64,000 bases of DNA from Rhodobacteraceae bacterium EL129 (GCA_900313005.1 ONZJ01000002.1:1442996-1506995), one strand, 5' to 3'; shown: positions 1 through 9,287, counted from the stretch's first letter. Notes: generated by a model from the letters alone, not told the origin. A program made the numbers and translations.

Positions 1-832
1 CTTCAGCTTCGCGAAGAGCTTTGATGATGTTACGGGCACGGGTAACTTCGGCCTCGGGCGGCGAGAAGACCTGGTTGGCCAGTTCGATCTGGCTTGGGTG
101 GATGGCCCATTTGCCTTCGATGCCCAATGCAGCGCCACGTTTGGCGGCGAGAATAAAGCTGTCAGGGTCAGAGAAATCGCCGAAAGGTCCGTCAATGGCG
201 CGCAAGCCATAGGCGCGGCACGCAACGGTCATGCGGGACAGGGCAAAATGCCATTGATCGCCCGGATAGTCAGGGTTCAACCCGCCGATGACTACGGTGC
301 GCGCGCGGTTCGAGGCGGCGTAATCCGCCACACCAAAGTGCATAGCTTCCAGACGACCTGGGGCAGCGGCGATGGCTTCGACGTTGGCCATGCCAAGGGC
401 GGTTTCGATCAGGGCTTCCATGCCGATCTGATGAGTGAAGCCCATGGCTTCTTCGATCTGGCTGACCATGGTTTCCACGGTGTAAAGGTCCGCGGGCACG
501 CCGACCTTCGGCACAAGGATCGTATCCAGATGCTGTCCGGCCTGTTCCACGATCTCAACCACATCGCGATACATGTAATGGGTGTCGAGCCCGTTGATGC
601 GGATCGACATGGTTTTGCCTTTGGCCTTCCAGTCGATGTCGTTCAGGGCCTGAATGATGTTGGACCGGGCCTGCACTTTTTCAGGAGGGGCAACCGCATC
701 TTCGAGGTCTAGAAAGATGTAATCGACGTCCGAGTCGGCAGCCTTGTCGATCATCGTCGGGTTCGAGCCGGGAACAGCCAGTTCCGAGCGTTGCAGGCGT
801 TGTTTTTTGAGAGGGTGCAGAGTGTAGCTCAT
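1..832 (-). CDS. mclA: malyl-CoA lyase (partial, 3' end outside window)
   Basis: This is a HpcH/HpaI-type aldolase that cleaves L-malyl-CoA to glyoxylate and acetyl-CoA, closing the serine cycle. The 277 visible residues begin MSYTLHPLKKQRLQRSELAV and include FLDLEDAVAPPEK (metal and CoA region), RINGLDTHYMYRDVVEIVE, ETALGMANVEAIA, GVADYAASNRAR, DGPFGDFSDP and GKWAIHPSQIELA. It resembles the Methylobacterium serine-cycle enzyme more than the Rhodobacter Mcl1 type, judged from memory. The family is about 320 residues, so about 40 are missing beyond base 1. The start is ATG at 830-832 with AAGGA about 8 bases upstream. It lies downstream of hprA and sgaA on the same strand but is separated by a terminator, and it has its own copy of the site found upstream of sgaA. 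Confidence 0.92.
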   Translation of the reverse strand, partial: MSYTLHPLKKQRLQRSELAVPGSNPTMIDKAADSDVDYIFLDLEDAVAPPEKVQARSNIIQALNDIDWKAKGKTMSIRINGLDTHYMYRDVVEIVEQAGQHLDTILVPKVGVPADLYTVETMVSQIEEAMGFTHQIGMEALIETALGMANVEAIAAAPGRLEAMHFGVADYAASNRARTVVIGGLNPDYPGDQWHFALSRMTVACRAYGLRAIDGPFGDFSDPDSFILAAKRGAALGIEGKWAIHPSQIELANQVFSPPEAEVTRARNIIKALREAE

Positions 833-950
833 GAGGGCGTCCTTCGTTGCAAGCAAATGTATCGTTGCTGACAGTGTCGCGTGAATTATGCAGCCGTTGT
901 ACTTTCCCTCGGGTATGAAAAGGCGGGGCGGGTTGGGAGTGCGTCTCAGG

Positions 951-970
951 CGGGTAGGGTGTGACTACCC
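951..970. promoter_or_regulatory. candidate operator upstream of mclA
   Basis: The sequence CGGGTAGGGTGTGACTACCC contains a perfect 6-bp dyad (GGGTAG, 7-base spacer, CTACCC). It sits 118 bases before the mclA start. A near copy (17 of 20 bases identical, same orientation) lies 104 bases before sgaA at 3496-3515. That pairing in two serine-cycle promoters suggests a shared regulator-binding site; the protein that binds it is inferred, not known. Confidence 0.6.
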
Positions 971-1150
971 ACAAGGGGGCTTCAGGATGCCGTTGCACAC
1001 CAAGCGAAGGGCCCGAGGAGCGTAAGAAAAACAAGAGTTTACGATAGGAAACTTATGCTGCAGGCGCACATGGATGCTGCGGATGAGAAGGGTTTGAAAA
1101 AGGGGTGGGGAATCAGGCGGTTCGAGCAGGTTAATGCGACCATCAGACAT

Positions 1151-1183
1151 GAAAAAACCGCCGATGGTGTTACCCATCGGCGG
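1151..1183 (-). terminator. rho-independent terminator after hprA
   Basis: A perfect 10-bp stem (CCGCCGATGG at 1158-1167 with CCATCGGCGG at 1174-1183) closes a 6-base loop. Read on the minus strand it is followed by a run of six T. It lies 30 bases after the end of the hydroxypyruvate reductase gene, so it should separate the sgaA-hprA transcript from mclA. Confidence 0.85.
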
Positions 1184-1213
1184 CAGTTTGGGAGATATTT
1201 TGGAGGCCTGTTG

Positions 1214-2188
1214 TCAGGTGACCAGATCAACTGGCGCTTCACCCGCAAGGAAGGCTTTGAGGTTGTCGATGGCACGGTGGCCCATGGCGGCCCGCGTCCC
1301 ATCGGTGGCACTGCCCAGATGCGGGGCCAGAACCAAGTTTTCATACTTCAGGAACCGAGGATCGAGCGCGGGTTCACCGTGATACACATCAAGGCCCGCC
1401 GCCGCCAGATGGCCGCTGTCCAGTGCATCAAACAGAGCGTCTTCGTCGATCACATCACCACGGGCCGAGTTCACCAGAATCGAGCCTGGTTTCATCGCAT
1501 TGAACACCGAGGCATTGATCATCTTGTAGGTGTCGTCGCCGCCAGGGCAGTGCAGGGACAGAAAATCGCAGTTTGCAGCGACCTCTTCCATTGATCCCAG
1601 CTGCGTGGCGTTACCGTTGTCCGCTTTGATCTCATCGGGCACCTGCCATGCGTCCTGAAACACCACCTTCATGCCAAAGCCATGATGCGCGCGCTGCGCC
1701 ATGGCCTGACCGATGCGACCGAAGCCGACGATGCCCAGGGTGGCTCCGGTGACTTTCTTGCCGATCATGTGCGTTGGGCGCCAGCCAATCCAGCTGCCGG
1801 CCCGCAGTTCACGCTCGCCTTCGCCGATGCGCCGCGCAGCCGCCAGCATCAGGCCCATGGCCAGATCAGCGGTGCAGGCGGTCAGAACGTCGGGCGTGTT
1901 GGTCACGGCAATACCGTTGTCGCGCGCCGCATCAATGTCGATGTGGTTAAAGCCCACACCGTAGTTGGCCATAACGCGGACCTTGCCCTTGGCTGCCGAA
2001 TAAAATTCCGCCGGGATTTTGTCCGACACGGTGGGCATGATCACATCATAGTCGGTGGCGGCTGCCATCCATTCATCATGGCTCATGGAGGTGTCGGGCG
2101 CGCGCAATGTGACATCGCCGAGACCTTCGGCTTGCAAACGCTCCTCGGCCTCAGACGGCCAAGCACGGGTAACGAGGATCTTTGTCAT
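1214..2188 (-). CDS. hprA: D-2-hydroxyacid dehydrogenase, probable hydroxypyruvate/glyoxylate reductase
   Basis: This NAD(P)-dependent enzyme of 324 residues probably reduces hydroxypyruvate to D-glycerate, the second step of the serine cycle. It has the usual fold of the family: a catalytic domain, the Rossmann motif LGIVGFGRIGQAM, the substrate arginine in NSARGDVIDEDAL, and the catalytic histidine in LAPHLGSATDGTR. The start is ATG at 2188 with GGGAGA just upstream. It begins 12 bases after sgaA ends, so the two are one operon, and a strong terminator follows. The operon context is what favours hydroxypyruvate as substrate; the sequence alone would fit other D-2-hydroxyacids. Confidence 0.88.
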   Translation of the reverse strand: MTKILVTRAWPSEAEERLQAEGLGDVTLRAPDTSMSHDEWMAAATDYDVIMPTVSDKIPAEFYSAAKGKVRVMANYGVGFNHIDIDAARDNGIAVTNTPDVLTACTADLAMGLMLAAARRIGEGERELRAGSWIGWRPTHMIGKKVTGATLGIVGFGRIGQAMAQRAHHGFGMKVVFQDAWQVPDEIKADNGNATQLGSMEEVAANCDFLSLHCPGGDDTYKMINASVFNAMKPGSILVNSARGDVIDEDALFDALDSGHLAAAGLDVYHGEPALDPRFLKYENLVLAPHLGSATDGTRAAMGHRAIDNLKAFLAGEAPVDLVT

Positions 2189-2200
2189 GTGATCTCTCCC

Positions 2201-3391
2201 TTATGCGTTGGTTGGTGTGGTTGCGCAGTAGTGACGCTGGGCTGCAGCCACGCCCGAACCTGGCTCAATCTTGGCGCCGGCGTCAATCAACGCCATTTCG
2301 GCTGCCGAGATAGCACCACACAGCATCACCGGGTTCAGCGAGCCAAGGTGCCCGATACGGAAGGCTTTGCCCATCAGCTTGTTCAGGCCTGTGCCCAGAG
2401 ATGTCTGATACTTGTTGTAAGCCCCCGCAATGACGTCACGCGCATCCACACCTTCGGGTGCGTAGATGGCCGAGACTGTATCCGAGGCCCATTCTGGCCC
2501 ACGTGACACCAATTCGCAGCCGTCCCAGGCGGCCACCGCTTGGCGCACACCTTCGGCGAGACGGTTGTGACGTTCCCAGATGCTTTCCATGCCAACCTCA
2601 AGCATCATGTCCAGCGACACGCGCAGCCCGCGCAACAGTTGGGTGGCAGGGGTGTAGGGGAAATACCCAGTGTCGTTCAGCTTGATCATGTCCTCAAAGC
2701 TGAAATAGCAACGTGCCATACCGGCATTGTCGACAGCCTTATTGGCCTCAAGTGCCTTGTCCGACACGCCCAGGATTCCAAGACCCGCAGGCAACATGAA
2801 ACCCTTTTGCGAGCCGGAAACAGCAAGGTCGACGCCCCATTTGTCCATTTCAAATTCGATCGAGGCAATCGAGCTGACACCGTCCACAAACAGCATCGCT
2901 GGGTGGCCCACCTCGTCCAGTGCTGCGCGCACGGCGGCGATGTCGGATGTCACACCCGTGGCAGTTTCGTTCTGGGTGCAGAATACGGCCTTGATTTCGT
3001 GCTTGGTGTCGGCGGCCAGCTTGGCCTTGTATTCGTCAACCGGAACACCTTTGCCCCATTCCACTTCGGACATGTCCACATCCAGACCCAGACGTTCGGC
3101 CATATCCACCCAAAGCAGCGAAAACTGACCGAACCGCGACATCAGCACTTTGTCGCCGTGGTTCAGCGTGTTCTGAATGGCTGATTCCCACGCGCCGGTG
3201 CCCGAGGAAGGAAACACGAAAATACGGCCGCTTTCCATCCGGTAGGCTTTTTTCAGGTCCGTGAGGATGCCGTTCACAAACTCAGGAAAATCAGGTGCAC
3301 GCATGTCCTCCATTGGGATGTTCATGGCTTGCCGTACAGGCTCGGGCACATTTGTCGGACCTGGGATGAAAAGATGTTTGTTGCCGTTCAT
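2201..3391 (-). CDS. sgaA: serine-glyoxylate aminotransferase
   Basis: This class V PLP aminotransferase of 396 residues transfers the amino group of serine to glyoxylate, giving hydroxypyruvate and glycine. It is the first committed aminotransferase of the serine cycle. Motifs are the N-terminal FIPGPTNVPEPVRQAM, the glycine-rich SSGTGAWESAI, VDGVSSIASIEF, and the PLP lysine in SGSQKGFMLPAG (about residue 196). I place the start at ATG 3391 because GGAGA lies about 8 bases upstream and family members begin there; an in-frame extension to 3439 has no support. It leads the sgaA-hprA operon, and the shared 20-bp site lies 104 bases upstream. Confidence 0.93.
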   Translation of the reverse strand: MNGNKHLFIPGPTNVPEPVRQAMNIPMEDMRAPDFPEFVNGILTDLKKAYRMESGRIFVFPSSGTGAWESAIQNTLNHGDKVLMSRFGQFSLLWVDMAERLGLDVDMSEVEWGKGVPVDEYKAKLAADTKHEIKAVFCTQNETATGVTSDIAAVRAALDEVGHPAMLFVDGVSSIASIEFEMDKWGVDLAVSGSQKGFMLPAGLGILGVSDKALEANKAVDNAGMARCYFSFEDMIKLNDTGYFPYTPATQLLRGLRVSLDMMLEVGMESIWERHNRLAEGVRQAVAAWDGCELVSRGPEWASDTVSAIYAPEGVDARDVIAGAYNKYQTSLGTGLNKLMGKAFRIGHLGSLNPVMLCGAISAAEMALIDAGAKIEPGSGVAAAQRHYCATTPTNA

Positions 3392-3495
3392 AAGGGTTCT
3401 CCGTGGATTTTCAGGCCGAGTATGAGGATTTGACCCCATCGGGTAACGCCCATGCGTATGGGGCCTCGGACCCGGCCCCGCAGCTGGGCACCGAA

Positions 3496-3515
3496 CGGGT
3501 AGGGGGTGGCCACCC
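3496..3515. promoter_or_regulatory. candidate operator upstream of sgaA
   Basis: The sequence CGGGTAGGGGGTGGCCACCC matches the mclA-upstream site at 17 of 20 positions. It lies in the divergent region between sgaA (minus) and the LuxR-type gene (plus), 104 bases before sgaA. Its dyad (GGGTAG/CCACCC) has one mismatch. It could serve both directions if the LuxR-type protein controls its own gene. Confidence 0.55.
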
Positions 3516-3644
3516 TATTGGGTGAACATTTTGCCGGGCATACATTTGCATACCAAAAAAACGTTATATTTCATCGGTTTCCGGCGCTCATTTGTCGCAA
3601 TATCAACGTTAGTATCGTGTGCAATCTGGTGTACAGTGAATCAG

Positions 3645-4295
3645 ATGAACAGGATGTCAGCACCACAAATGGATCACGTCGACATTGAACTTCCGCGGGT
3701 TTTCGTGGCTGACAGGCAGTTGATTGTTTGTCAGGGTATTGGCTCGCTTGTCTCACAGATCCCCGAGGTGGAGCTGGCCGAGTTTGCCACCGATCGCAAA
3801 GGTCTGGCGCGACTATTGGGCCAGTCCGACGGCAAGACCATTTTGATCCTCGGGGTGCGGCTCAGCGATGGCGATCTGAGCCAGACACTGGGTATGGTGC
3901 GCAAGGACTATCCCGATGTGATGGTCGTTGTGGTGGCCGAGGACACGGAATTTGCCTTCATCCGCACGGCGATCAAATCCGGTGCCAATTCGGTATGCAT
4001 GATGAGCCAGATCCTGACCAGTCTGCCCAAGATTCTTGGCAAACTGGTCGAGGGACATTCGATCGTACCCACAGATATTTTGCGCCGTCTGACTTCTGAG
4101 AACGCCGAGGTGCTGTCGCGCCGCGAACACGAGATCCTGACACTTTTGGTTGACGGGCTAACTAACTTTCAAATCTCGGCCCGACTTGGGTTGAGCGAGA
4201 ACACGGTGAAGTACTACCTGAAGGCGATCTACCAAAAACTTGACGTCAACTCACGCGGCGGGGCCATCGCGAAGTATGTGGCGGGGAATTACTAG
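3645..4295 (+). CDS. LuxR/FixJ-family transcriptional regulator with degenerate receiver
   Basis: The protein of about 216 residues has an N-terminal receiver-like half and a C-terminal LuxR helix-turn-helix ([22 protein letters not shown], then [21 protein letters not shown]). In a normal response regulator the third beta strand ends in the phosphorylated aspartate (form LLD-x-R-LP-D). Here the corresponding stretch reads [12 protein letters not shown], with glycine in place of that aspartate, so ordinary phosphorylation looks impossible. ATG 3645 is my choice; ATG 3654 and 3669 are also possible, and no clear ribosome site decides. It is divergent from sgaA and is the natural candidate regulator of the serine-cycle genes, which is an inference from position. 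Confidence 0.8.
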   Translation: MNRMSAPQMDHVDIELPRVFVADRQLIVCQGIGSLVSQIPEVELAEFATDRKGLARLLGQSDGKTILILGVRLSDGDLSQTLGMVRKDYPDVMVVVVAEDTEFAFIRTAIKSGANSVCMMSQILTSLPKILGKLVEGHSIVPTDILRRLTSENAEVLSRREHEILTLLVDGLTNFQISARLGLSENTVKYYLKAIYQKLDVNSRGGAIAKYVAGNY

Positions 4296-4352
4296 CCGCG
4301 CGAAACAGCGCTGCGACACAGGCTGTAAGGAAGGTTGTTCCTGAGAGTAAAT

Positions 4353-4427
4353 TGGCTCCGGCGGTAGGGATCGAACCTACGACCAATTGATTAACAGTCA
4401 ACTGCTCTACCGCTGAGCTACGCCGGA
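4353..4427 (-). tRNA. tRNA-Asn (GTT)
   Basis: The minus strand folds as a full cloverleaf starting TCCGGCGTAGCTCAGCGGTA and ending GCCGGAGCCA. The anticodon arm is GTTGACTGTTAATCAAT, with anticodon GTT for asparagine. The T arm reads CGTAGGTTCGATCCCTACG. The 3' CCA is encoded. Total length is 75 bases. Confidence 0.96.
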
Positions 4428-4506
4428 CCATGAGCGCGGATATAGCAACGGGGATGGGGCGCGTCCAGAGGGATAATTACAAATTTTTACGGCGTGTCAT
4501 GCCGTG

Positions 4507-5418
4507 TCAGCTTCGTTCAAATCTCGCTGTTTCCGACAGCGCGCCAACCGGTCGGGCCAGCCCGCGCGTGGTGAGGTCCACTAGATGGGCCAGGACGTTG
4601 CGCGTGGCGGCCCCCATCAGGGCAGTGGGCGTGTCTGTGTAGATGCGCGTGGTCAGATCTGCGGCGGTGGCCGCACCCATCAGAAGATGCTCCAGGATGG
4701 CTGCTTCACGTGTCAGGCGGTGTTGGATCAGCCAGCCCATGCGCGCTGTGGGGTCCTCGATGGGAGCGCCGTGGCCTGCGTGATAGAGGCGCGCTTTGAG
4801 GGCCCGGATTTTTCGGCAAGACGCCATGAAGTCGGTCAAATCGCCATCCGGGGGCGACACCAGAGAGCTGGCCCAGCCCATCACAAGATCGCCGACAAAG
4901 ATCACATCCTCGGAGGCAAAACACATGTGGTTGCCGAAATGTCCCGGCGTCCAATGCGCGGTCAATGCCCAGCCCTCGCCGGAAATGGTCTCGCCATCGC
5001 TCAGGGTGATGTCGGGCGTAAACTGTGCATCCACACCTTCGCCGCCGCGCACCAGCCCGGAGAGCGCCAGATCCTGCATGATCGCACTGCGCCCGGCCAT
5101 GTGGTCGCCGAAAGCAAGAATCGGGGCACCTGTGGCCTCGGACAACGGCGCGGCGAGGGGTGAATGATCCAGATGTGCATGGGTCACAAAGATGTGGCTG
5201 ATAGACTGCCCGGGTGCGACGGCGTTCAGGATCGCCACCAGATGGGCGTCATCCGCAGGGCCGGGATCGATCACGGCCAAGGCCTGGGTGCCTAAAAGGT
5301 AGGTGTTTGTCCCACGGTACGTCATGGGCGAAGGATTGGGCGCTAGAATGCGCCGGATCTCAGGGCTCATCGGTTCGGCCACGCCCACGGGGGGATTGAA
5401 ATCATCTGGGGGCGTCAT
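4507..5418 (-). CDS. MBL-fold metallo-hydrolase (LACTB2/glyoxalase II-like)
   Basis: This 303-residue protein of the metallo-beta-lactamase superfamily carries the zinc motif THAHLDHSPLAAPL near residue 80. Further metal ligands are the histidine in WTPGHFGNHMCF, the aspartate in VIFVGDLVMGW, and the late histidine in LYHAGHGAPIED. A winged-helix-like C-terminal tail follows (LTREAAILEHLLMGAATAADLTTRIY), as in LACTB2-type hydrolases. The substrate cannot be told from sequence. It is divergent from the histidine kinase gene, with only 40 bases between the two starts, so they share a promoter region. Confidence 0.85.
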   Translation of the reverse strand: MTPPDDFNPPVGVAEPMSPEIRRILAPNPSPMTYRGTNTYLLGTQALAVIDPGPADDAHLVAILNAVAPGQSISHIFVTHAHLDHSPLAAPLSEATGAPILAFGDHMAGRSAIMQDLALSGLVRGGEGVDAQFTPDITLSDGETISGEGWALTAHWTPGHFGNHMCFASEDVIFVGDLVMGWASSLVSPPDGDLTDFMASCRKIRALKARLYHAGHGAPIEDPTARMGWLIQHRLTREAAILEHLLMGAATAADLTTRIYTDTPTALMGAATRNVLAHLVDLTTRGLARPVGALSETARFERS

Positions 5419-5458
5419 GGCTCTTCCTCTTCGCGGGTCACGGGGATAGGTTTAGCGC

Positions 5459-6766
5459 ATGTCGTTCAAATGGCTCAAACCTTATATGCCGCGCAGCCTT
5501 TATGGTCGGGCCATGCTGATCCTGCTTTTGCCGGTGATCACATTGCTGTTGGTGGTATCAATCGTCTTTATCCAGCGGCATTTCGACGGTGTGTCGCGGC
5601 AAATGACCCTTGTGGCCAGCCGTGAAGTCACGCTGTTGCTGAATGAGACCACGGAATCGGTCCAAGACATGGATCGCTCGCCTGTGGCGCGGGCGCTGCG
5701 CATCGCGGTGCGAGAGGTGCCGCCGGAAGGGGTGCCCGAGGCCGATGACTGGCGCTGGTATGATCTGACGGGCGGTGTTGTGACCCGAGAGTTGCACAGG
5801 CATTTGCCTGACCTCATTGCCGTGGATTTGCCCGACAATCAGCTGGTGCGGATGTATTTCGAAAAGGATGGGCAACCAATCCGGCTGAGTTTTGACCGGC
5901 GTCGGGTGTCAGCGTCAAACCCGCATCAATTGCTGGTCAATATGGCCGTCTTCGGAGTGTTAATGACGCTGGTATCTTTTTTGTATCTGCGCAATCAGTT
6001 GCGGCCCATCACGCGTCTGGCAGGGGCGGCGGAGGCTTTTGGCCGGGGGCGTCACGTGCCGTATCGCCCCTCCGGTGCCACCGAGGTCCGCGCGGCGGGC
6101 AATGCGTTTCTGGACATGCGCAACCGGATCGAACGACAGATCGAGCAACGCACATTGATGCTGTCGGGGGTCAGCCACGATCTGCGCACGCCCTTGACCC
6201 GGCTCAAGCTGGGGCTGAGCATGCTGGAGGACGAGGAAGCGGATCCGATGCAGCGCGATGTAGAGGACATGGAGCGTATGCTGAATGAGTTCCTCGATTT
6301 CGCGCGCGGGGCGCAAGAGGGTGAACCGGAGCTGGTCGATCCGATTGCACTGGTGCGGGGCATTGTCGAGGACGCCAAACGCGCCAAGACGCCGGTTGAA
6401 ATGGTGCTGGCCGAAGGCGAGGGAGAGTTGGCGCTGAATATTGGCAGCATCCGTCGTGCGGTGGGCAATCTGATCAACAATGCTGTGCGCTATGGTGCAA
6501 AGGCTGAGGTCTCGGTGCTGATGTCCGACAAGTCCTTGCGCATCCGGGTTGAGGATGATGGCCCCGGCATCCCTGCGGCGCGACGCGAAGAGGCGATGAA
6601 GCCCTTCACCCGGCTGGAGCCTGCACGCAATCAGAACCGGGGTACTGGTGTGGGATTGGGGCTGTCGATTGCGCTGGATATTGCGCGGGCGCATGGTGGG
6701 ACGTTGCGATTGGGAGAAAGTGCCGGGCTGGGCGGGTTGCGCGCTGATATTGTGATTGCACGGTGA
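5459..6766 (+). CDS. EnvZ-like membrane sensor histidine kinase
   Basis: This 435-residue sensor kinase has a first membrane helix at about residues 15-37, a periplasmic sensor of about 120 residues, a second helix (VNMAVFGVLMTLVSFLYL) and a HAMP domain. The phosphorylated histidine lies in SGVSHDLRTPLTRLKLGLSM near residue 239. ATP-binding boxes are NLINNAVRYG, VEDDGPGIP and GTGVGLGLSIA. The layout is that of EnvZ-type kinases that partner an OmpR-family regulator. No response regulator gene is adjacent, so the partner lies elsewhere and the signal is unknown. Confidence 0.88.
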   Translation: MSFKWLKPYMPRSLYGRAMLILLLPVITLLLVVSIVFIQRHFDGVSRQMTLVASREVTLLLNETTESVQDMDRSPVARALRIAVREVPPEGVPEADDWRWYDLTGGVVTRELHRHLPDLIAVDLPDNQLVRMYFEKDGQPIRLSFDRRRVSASNPHQLLVNMAVFGVLMTLVSFLYLRNQLRPITRLAGAAEAFGRGRHVPYRPSGATEVRAAGNAFLDMRNRIERQIEQRTLMLSGVSHDLRTPLTRLKLGLSMLEDEEADPMQRDVEDMERMLNEFLDFARGAQEGEPELVDPIALVRGIVEDAKRAKTPVEMVLAEGEGELALNIGSIRRAVGNLINNAVRYGAKAEVSVLMSDKSLRIRVEDDGPGIPAARREEAMKPFTRLEPARNQNRGTGVGLGLSIALDIARAHGGTLRLGESAGLGGLRADIVIAR

Positions 6767-6898
6767 TGCCCTGAGCGCGGGCCAAAAGGACATTAAAACA
6801 TATTGTCCTGCCGTCAGAGAAGTTTTACCAACTCTCCACAACAACTGCTTTGAGTCCAAGGCAGGATTAGTCGCCAATTTTCATTGAGGATATTCCAG

Positions 6899-7318
6899 AT
6901 GCTACGCTCTTGTCTGTTCGCCTTTGCCGTTTGTATTGCCATGCCGACCTCGGCGCAGGCTGAACTGAAGGCCTTTGGCTTTTCCATGAAACGTGGGTCG
7001 GAAGAAGTGAAAGGTACTTTGGTGGTAGACGGATACTCACTGAAACAGATGCATTCCATGATGCGGAAATATTGCACGGGTGGGCAAGTGGAGCAGTTCA
7101 CCTTTGTTGGCAAGCCGCGCAAGCGTCGTGGCCTTGTGCTTCAGAAATTTAAGACAACATGTGCAGGCGGTCCGCTTCAGCGCTTCAAGGGCAAAAGCAG
7201 TAGTTATGAGATCGAATTGATCAAAGAAGGTGAGTACAAGAATAAACACCTTGTCGAGATCACAACATCGGATGGGGCGGGCAACATCGTGTATCTACGT
7301 GAGACTATAAAACCTTAG
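6899..7318 (+). CDS. small exported protein of unknown function
   Basis: The 139-residue product starts with a clear signal peptide (MLRSCLFAFAVCIAMPTSAQA, cleaved after AQA), so it should be periplasmic. I do not recognise the mature part, which is basic and contains two cysteines (KYCTGG and TTCAGG) that could form a disulfide. ATG 6899 is preferred over the TTG at 6884 because GAGGA lies 8 bases upstream and the signal peptide then starts normally. It stands alone between the kinase gene and a tRNA on the opposite strand. Confidence 0.7.
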   Translation: MLRSCLFAFAVCIAMPTSAQAELKAFGFSMKRGSEEVKGTLVVDGYSLKQMHSMMRKYCTGGQVEQFTFVGKPRKRRGLVLQKFKTTCAGGPLQRFKGKSSSYEIELIKEGEYKNKHLVEITTSDGAGNIVYLRETIKP

Positions 7319-7372
7319 CGTGCGTTTCGGTGTGGCACAGACAGTCAGTACTTGTATTTGATGTAATGTGGT

Positions 7373-7449
7373 TGGTAGGCCCGGCAGGACTTGAACCCGC
7401 AACCAAAGCGTTATGAGCGCTCTGCTCTAACCAATTGAGCTACAGGCCC
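7373..7449 (-). tRNA. tRNA with CAT anticodon, probably tRNA-Ile2
   Basis: The minus strand reads GGGCCTGTAGCTCAATTGGT at its 5' end and CGGGCCTACCA at its 3' end, with an encoded CCA and a length of 77. The anticodon loop is CTCATAA, so the anticodon is CAT. The acceptor stem has C4-G69 and C5-G68, which are known determinants for lysidine modification by TilS. I therefore favour isoleucine-2 (AUA codons) over elongator methionine, with moderate certainty. Confidence 0.88.
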
Positions 7450-7557
7450 AACCTGATGTGCAGTTATGCGAGCATGGCGGCAAAGGTCAAGGCTTTGAGA
7501 TTGCGAAAACCGGGACGGTGGTGTACCGCAACGCCAACACTGGCGGGAGCAAGTTTA

Positions 7558-8604
7558 ATGAGCGATGGAAAGAACGGGATCACCTATGCCGACGCAGGCG
7601 TCGACATTGATGCAGGCAACGCTTTGGTGGAACGGATCAAGCCCGCTGCTAAACGCACGACGCGCTCTGGCGTGATGGCGGGCCTCGGCGGGTTTGGGGC
7701 GTTGTTCGATCTTAAGGCGGCAGGGTTCAAGGATCCCGTTCTGGTGGCGGCCACCGACGGTGTGGGCACCAAACTGCGCATTGCGATTGATACCGGCAAT
7801 GTAGACACCATCGGCATTGATCTGGTGGCCATGTGTGTCAACGATCTGGTCTGCCAGGGCGCTGAGCCTTTGTTTTTTCTCGACTATTTCGCCACCGGAC
7901 GGCTGGAAACAGACGTTGCAGCGCGGATCATCGAAGGCATTGCCGAAGGCTGCGTGCGTTCAGGCTGTGCGCTGATCGGAGGCGAGACCGCCGAGATGCC
8001 CGGCATGTATGGCGATGGTGATTTTGATCTGGCGGGCTTTAGCGTGGGTGCGATGGAACGCGGTGCGACCCTGCCTGACGGCGTTGTTGAAGGGGATGTT
8101 CTTCTGGGGTTGGCCTCTGACGGCGTGCACTCCAATGGCTATAGCCTCGTGCGTAAATTGGTTGAGATGTCCGGCCTTGGCTGGGACGCCGATTGCCCTT
8201 GGGGGGACGGCACCCTGGGGGCTGCACTGCTAACGCCCACACGGCTCTATGTGACCCAGACACTCAAGGCGGTTCGGGCAGGGGGCGTGCATGCGCTGGC
8301 CCACATCACGGGCGGTGGCCTGACCGAGAACCTGCCGCGGGTACTGCCCGATGGCATGGGGGCGGCGATTGATCTGAACGCCTGGGAGTTGCCTGGCACC
8401 TTCCGCTGGCTGGCCGAGCAAGGTGGGATTGCACCGGCAGAAATGCTCAAGACGTTCAATTGCGGGATTGGCATGATCCTCAGCGTCTCTGAGGAGGAGG
8501 CCGATGCAGTTGCGACCCTGTTGCAAGGCGAAGGTGAAACCGTCGTGCACCTGGGCCATGTCACAAGCACGGGCGAGATGGCCTATAGCGGACAGCTGAT
8601 GTGA
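7558..8604 (+). CDS. purM: phosphoribosylformylglycinamidine cyclo-ligase
   Basis: PurM makes aminoimidazole ribotide from FGAM with ATP, step five of purine synthesis. The 348-residue product has the family motifs [75 protein letters not shown] and [17 protein letters not shown] use ATG 7558, preceded by GGGAG; the open frame continues upstream into the tRNA gene, which cannot be coding. Its stop overlaps the purN start by four bases, giving a coupled purMN operon. Confidence 0.97.
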   Translation: MSDGKNGITYADAGVDIDAGNALVERIKPAAKRTTRSGVMAGLGGFGALFDLKAAGFKDPVLVAATDGVGTKLRIAIDTGNVDTIGIDLVAMCVNDLVCQGAEPLFFLDYFATGRLETDVAARIIEGIAEGCVRSGCALIGGETAEMPGMYGDGDFDLAGFSVGAMERGATLPDGVVEGDVLLGLASDGVHSNGYSLVRKLVEMSGLGWDADCPWGDGTLGAALLTPTRLYVTQTLKAVRAGGVHALAHITGGGLTENLPRVLPDGMGAAIDLNAWELPGTFRWLAEQGGIAPAEMLKTFNCGIGMILSVSEEEADAVATLLQGEGETVVHLGHVTSTGEMAYSGQLM

Positions 8605-9194
8605 GCCTGCGCGTCGCCATTCTGATCTCGGGCGGCGGGTCGAACATGGTGTCGCTGGTCGACAGCATGACCGTCGATCATCCGGCGCGACCTGTGCTGG
8701 TGATTTCGAACACTGCGGACGCAGGCGGGTTGGCCAAGGCCGAGGCGCGCGGGGTTGCGACCGCCGTTGTAGATCACCGCCCTCACAAAGGCGACCGCCA
8801 GGCGTTTGAGACCGAGCTGAACGCCGTGCTGGAGGCGGCAAGGCCTGATATTATTTGCCACGCGGGTTTCATGCGTATCCTGACGGCACATTATGTAGAT
8901 CACTGGCAGGGTAAAATGCTGAACATTCACCCGTCGCTGCTGCCCAAATATCCAGGGCTGAACACCCATGCGCGTGCGCTGGATGCCGGAGACACCATCG
9001 CGGGCTGTACTGTGCATGAGGTCACCACCGAACTGGATGCAGGCCCGATGCTGGGACAAGCGAAAGTGCCCGTGATGGACGGTGACACTCCGGACACCCT
9101 GGCGGCGCGGGTCCTGGCAATGGAACATCAACTATATCCTGCGGTCTTACGCCGGTTTGCCATCGGCGACCGCAGCTTGTTAAATTTACCTTAA
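8601..9194 (+). CDS. purN: phosphoribosylglycinamide formyltransferase
   Basis: PurN transfers a formyl group from 10-formyl-THF to GAR, step three of purine synthesis. The 197-residue product has ISGGGSNM near the start, the catalytic [20 protein letters not shown] segment, [11 protein letters not shown] and a C-terminal helical end. It starts at GTG 8601, inside the purM stop region (GTGA overlap), so translation is coupled. The length is normal for the family. Confidence 0.96.
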   Translation: MSLRVAILISGGGSNMVSLVDSMTVDHPARPVLVISNTADAGGLAKAEARGVATAVVDHRPHKGDRQAFETELNAVLEAARPDIICHAGFMRILTAHYVDHWQGKMLNIHPSLLPKYPGLNTHARALDAGDTIAGCTVHEVTTELDAGPMLGQAKVPVMDGDTPDTLAARVLAMEHQLYPAVLRRFAIGDRSLLNLP

Positions 9195-9287
9195 GTAAAC
9201 ATTCCCTTTCTACGCCGGCGGTCCTATAAGAAGGACAGCCAAGGGCTCAATATTATATAAAAACCTGAAAAAGCAGTAGCCTGACCC

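Noticed and set aside
3545..3575. Possible sigma-70 promoter (TTGCAT and TTATAT) before the LuxR-type gene
   Set aside because: The spacing is only 12 bases, too short for a functional -35/-10 pair.
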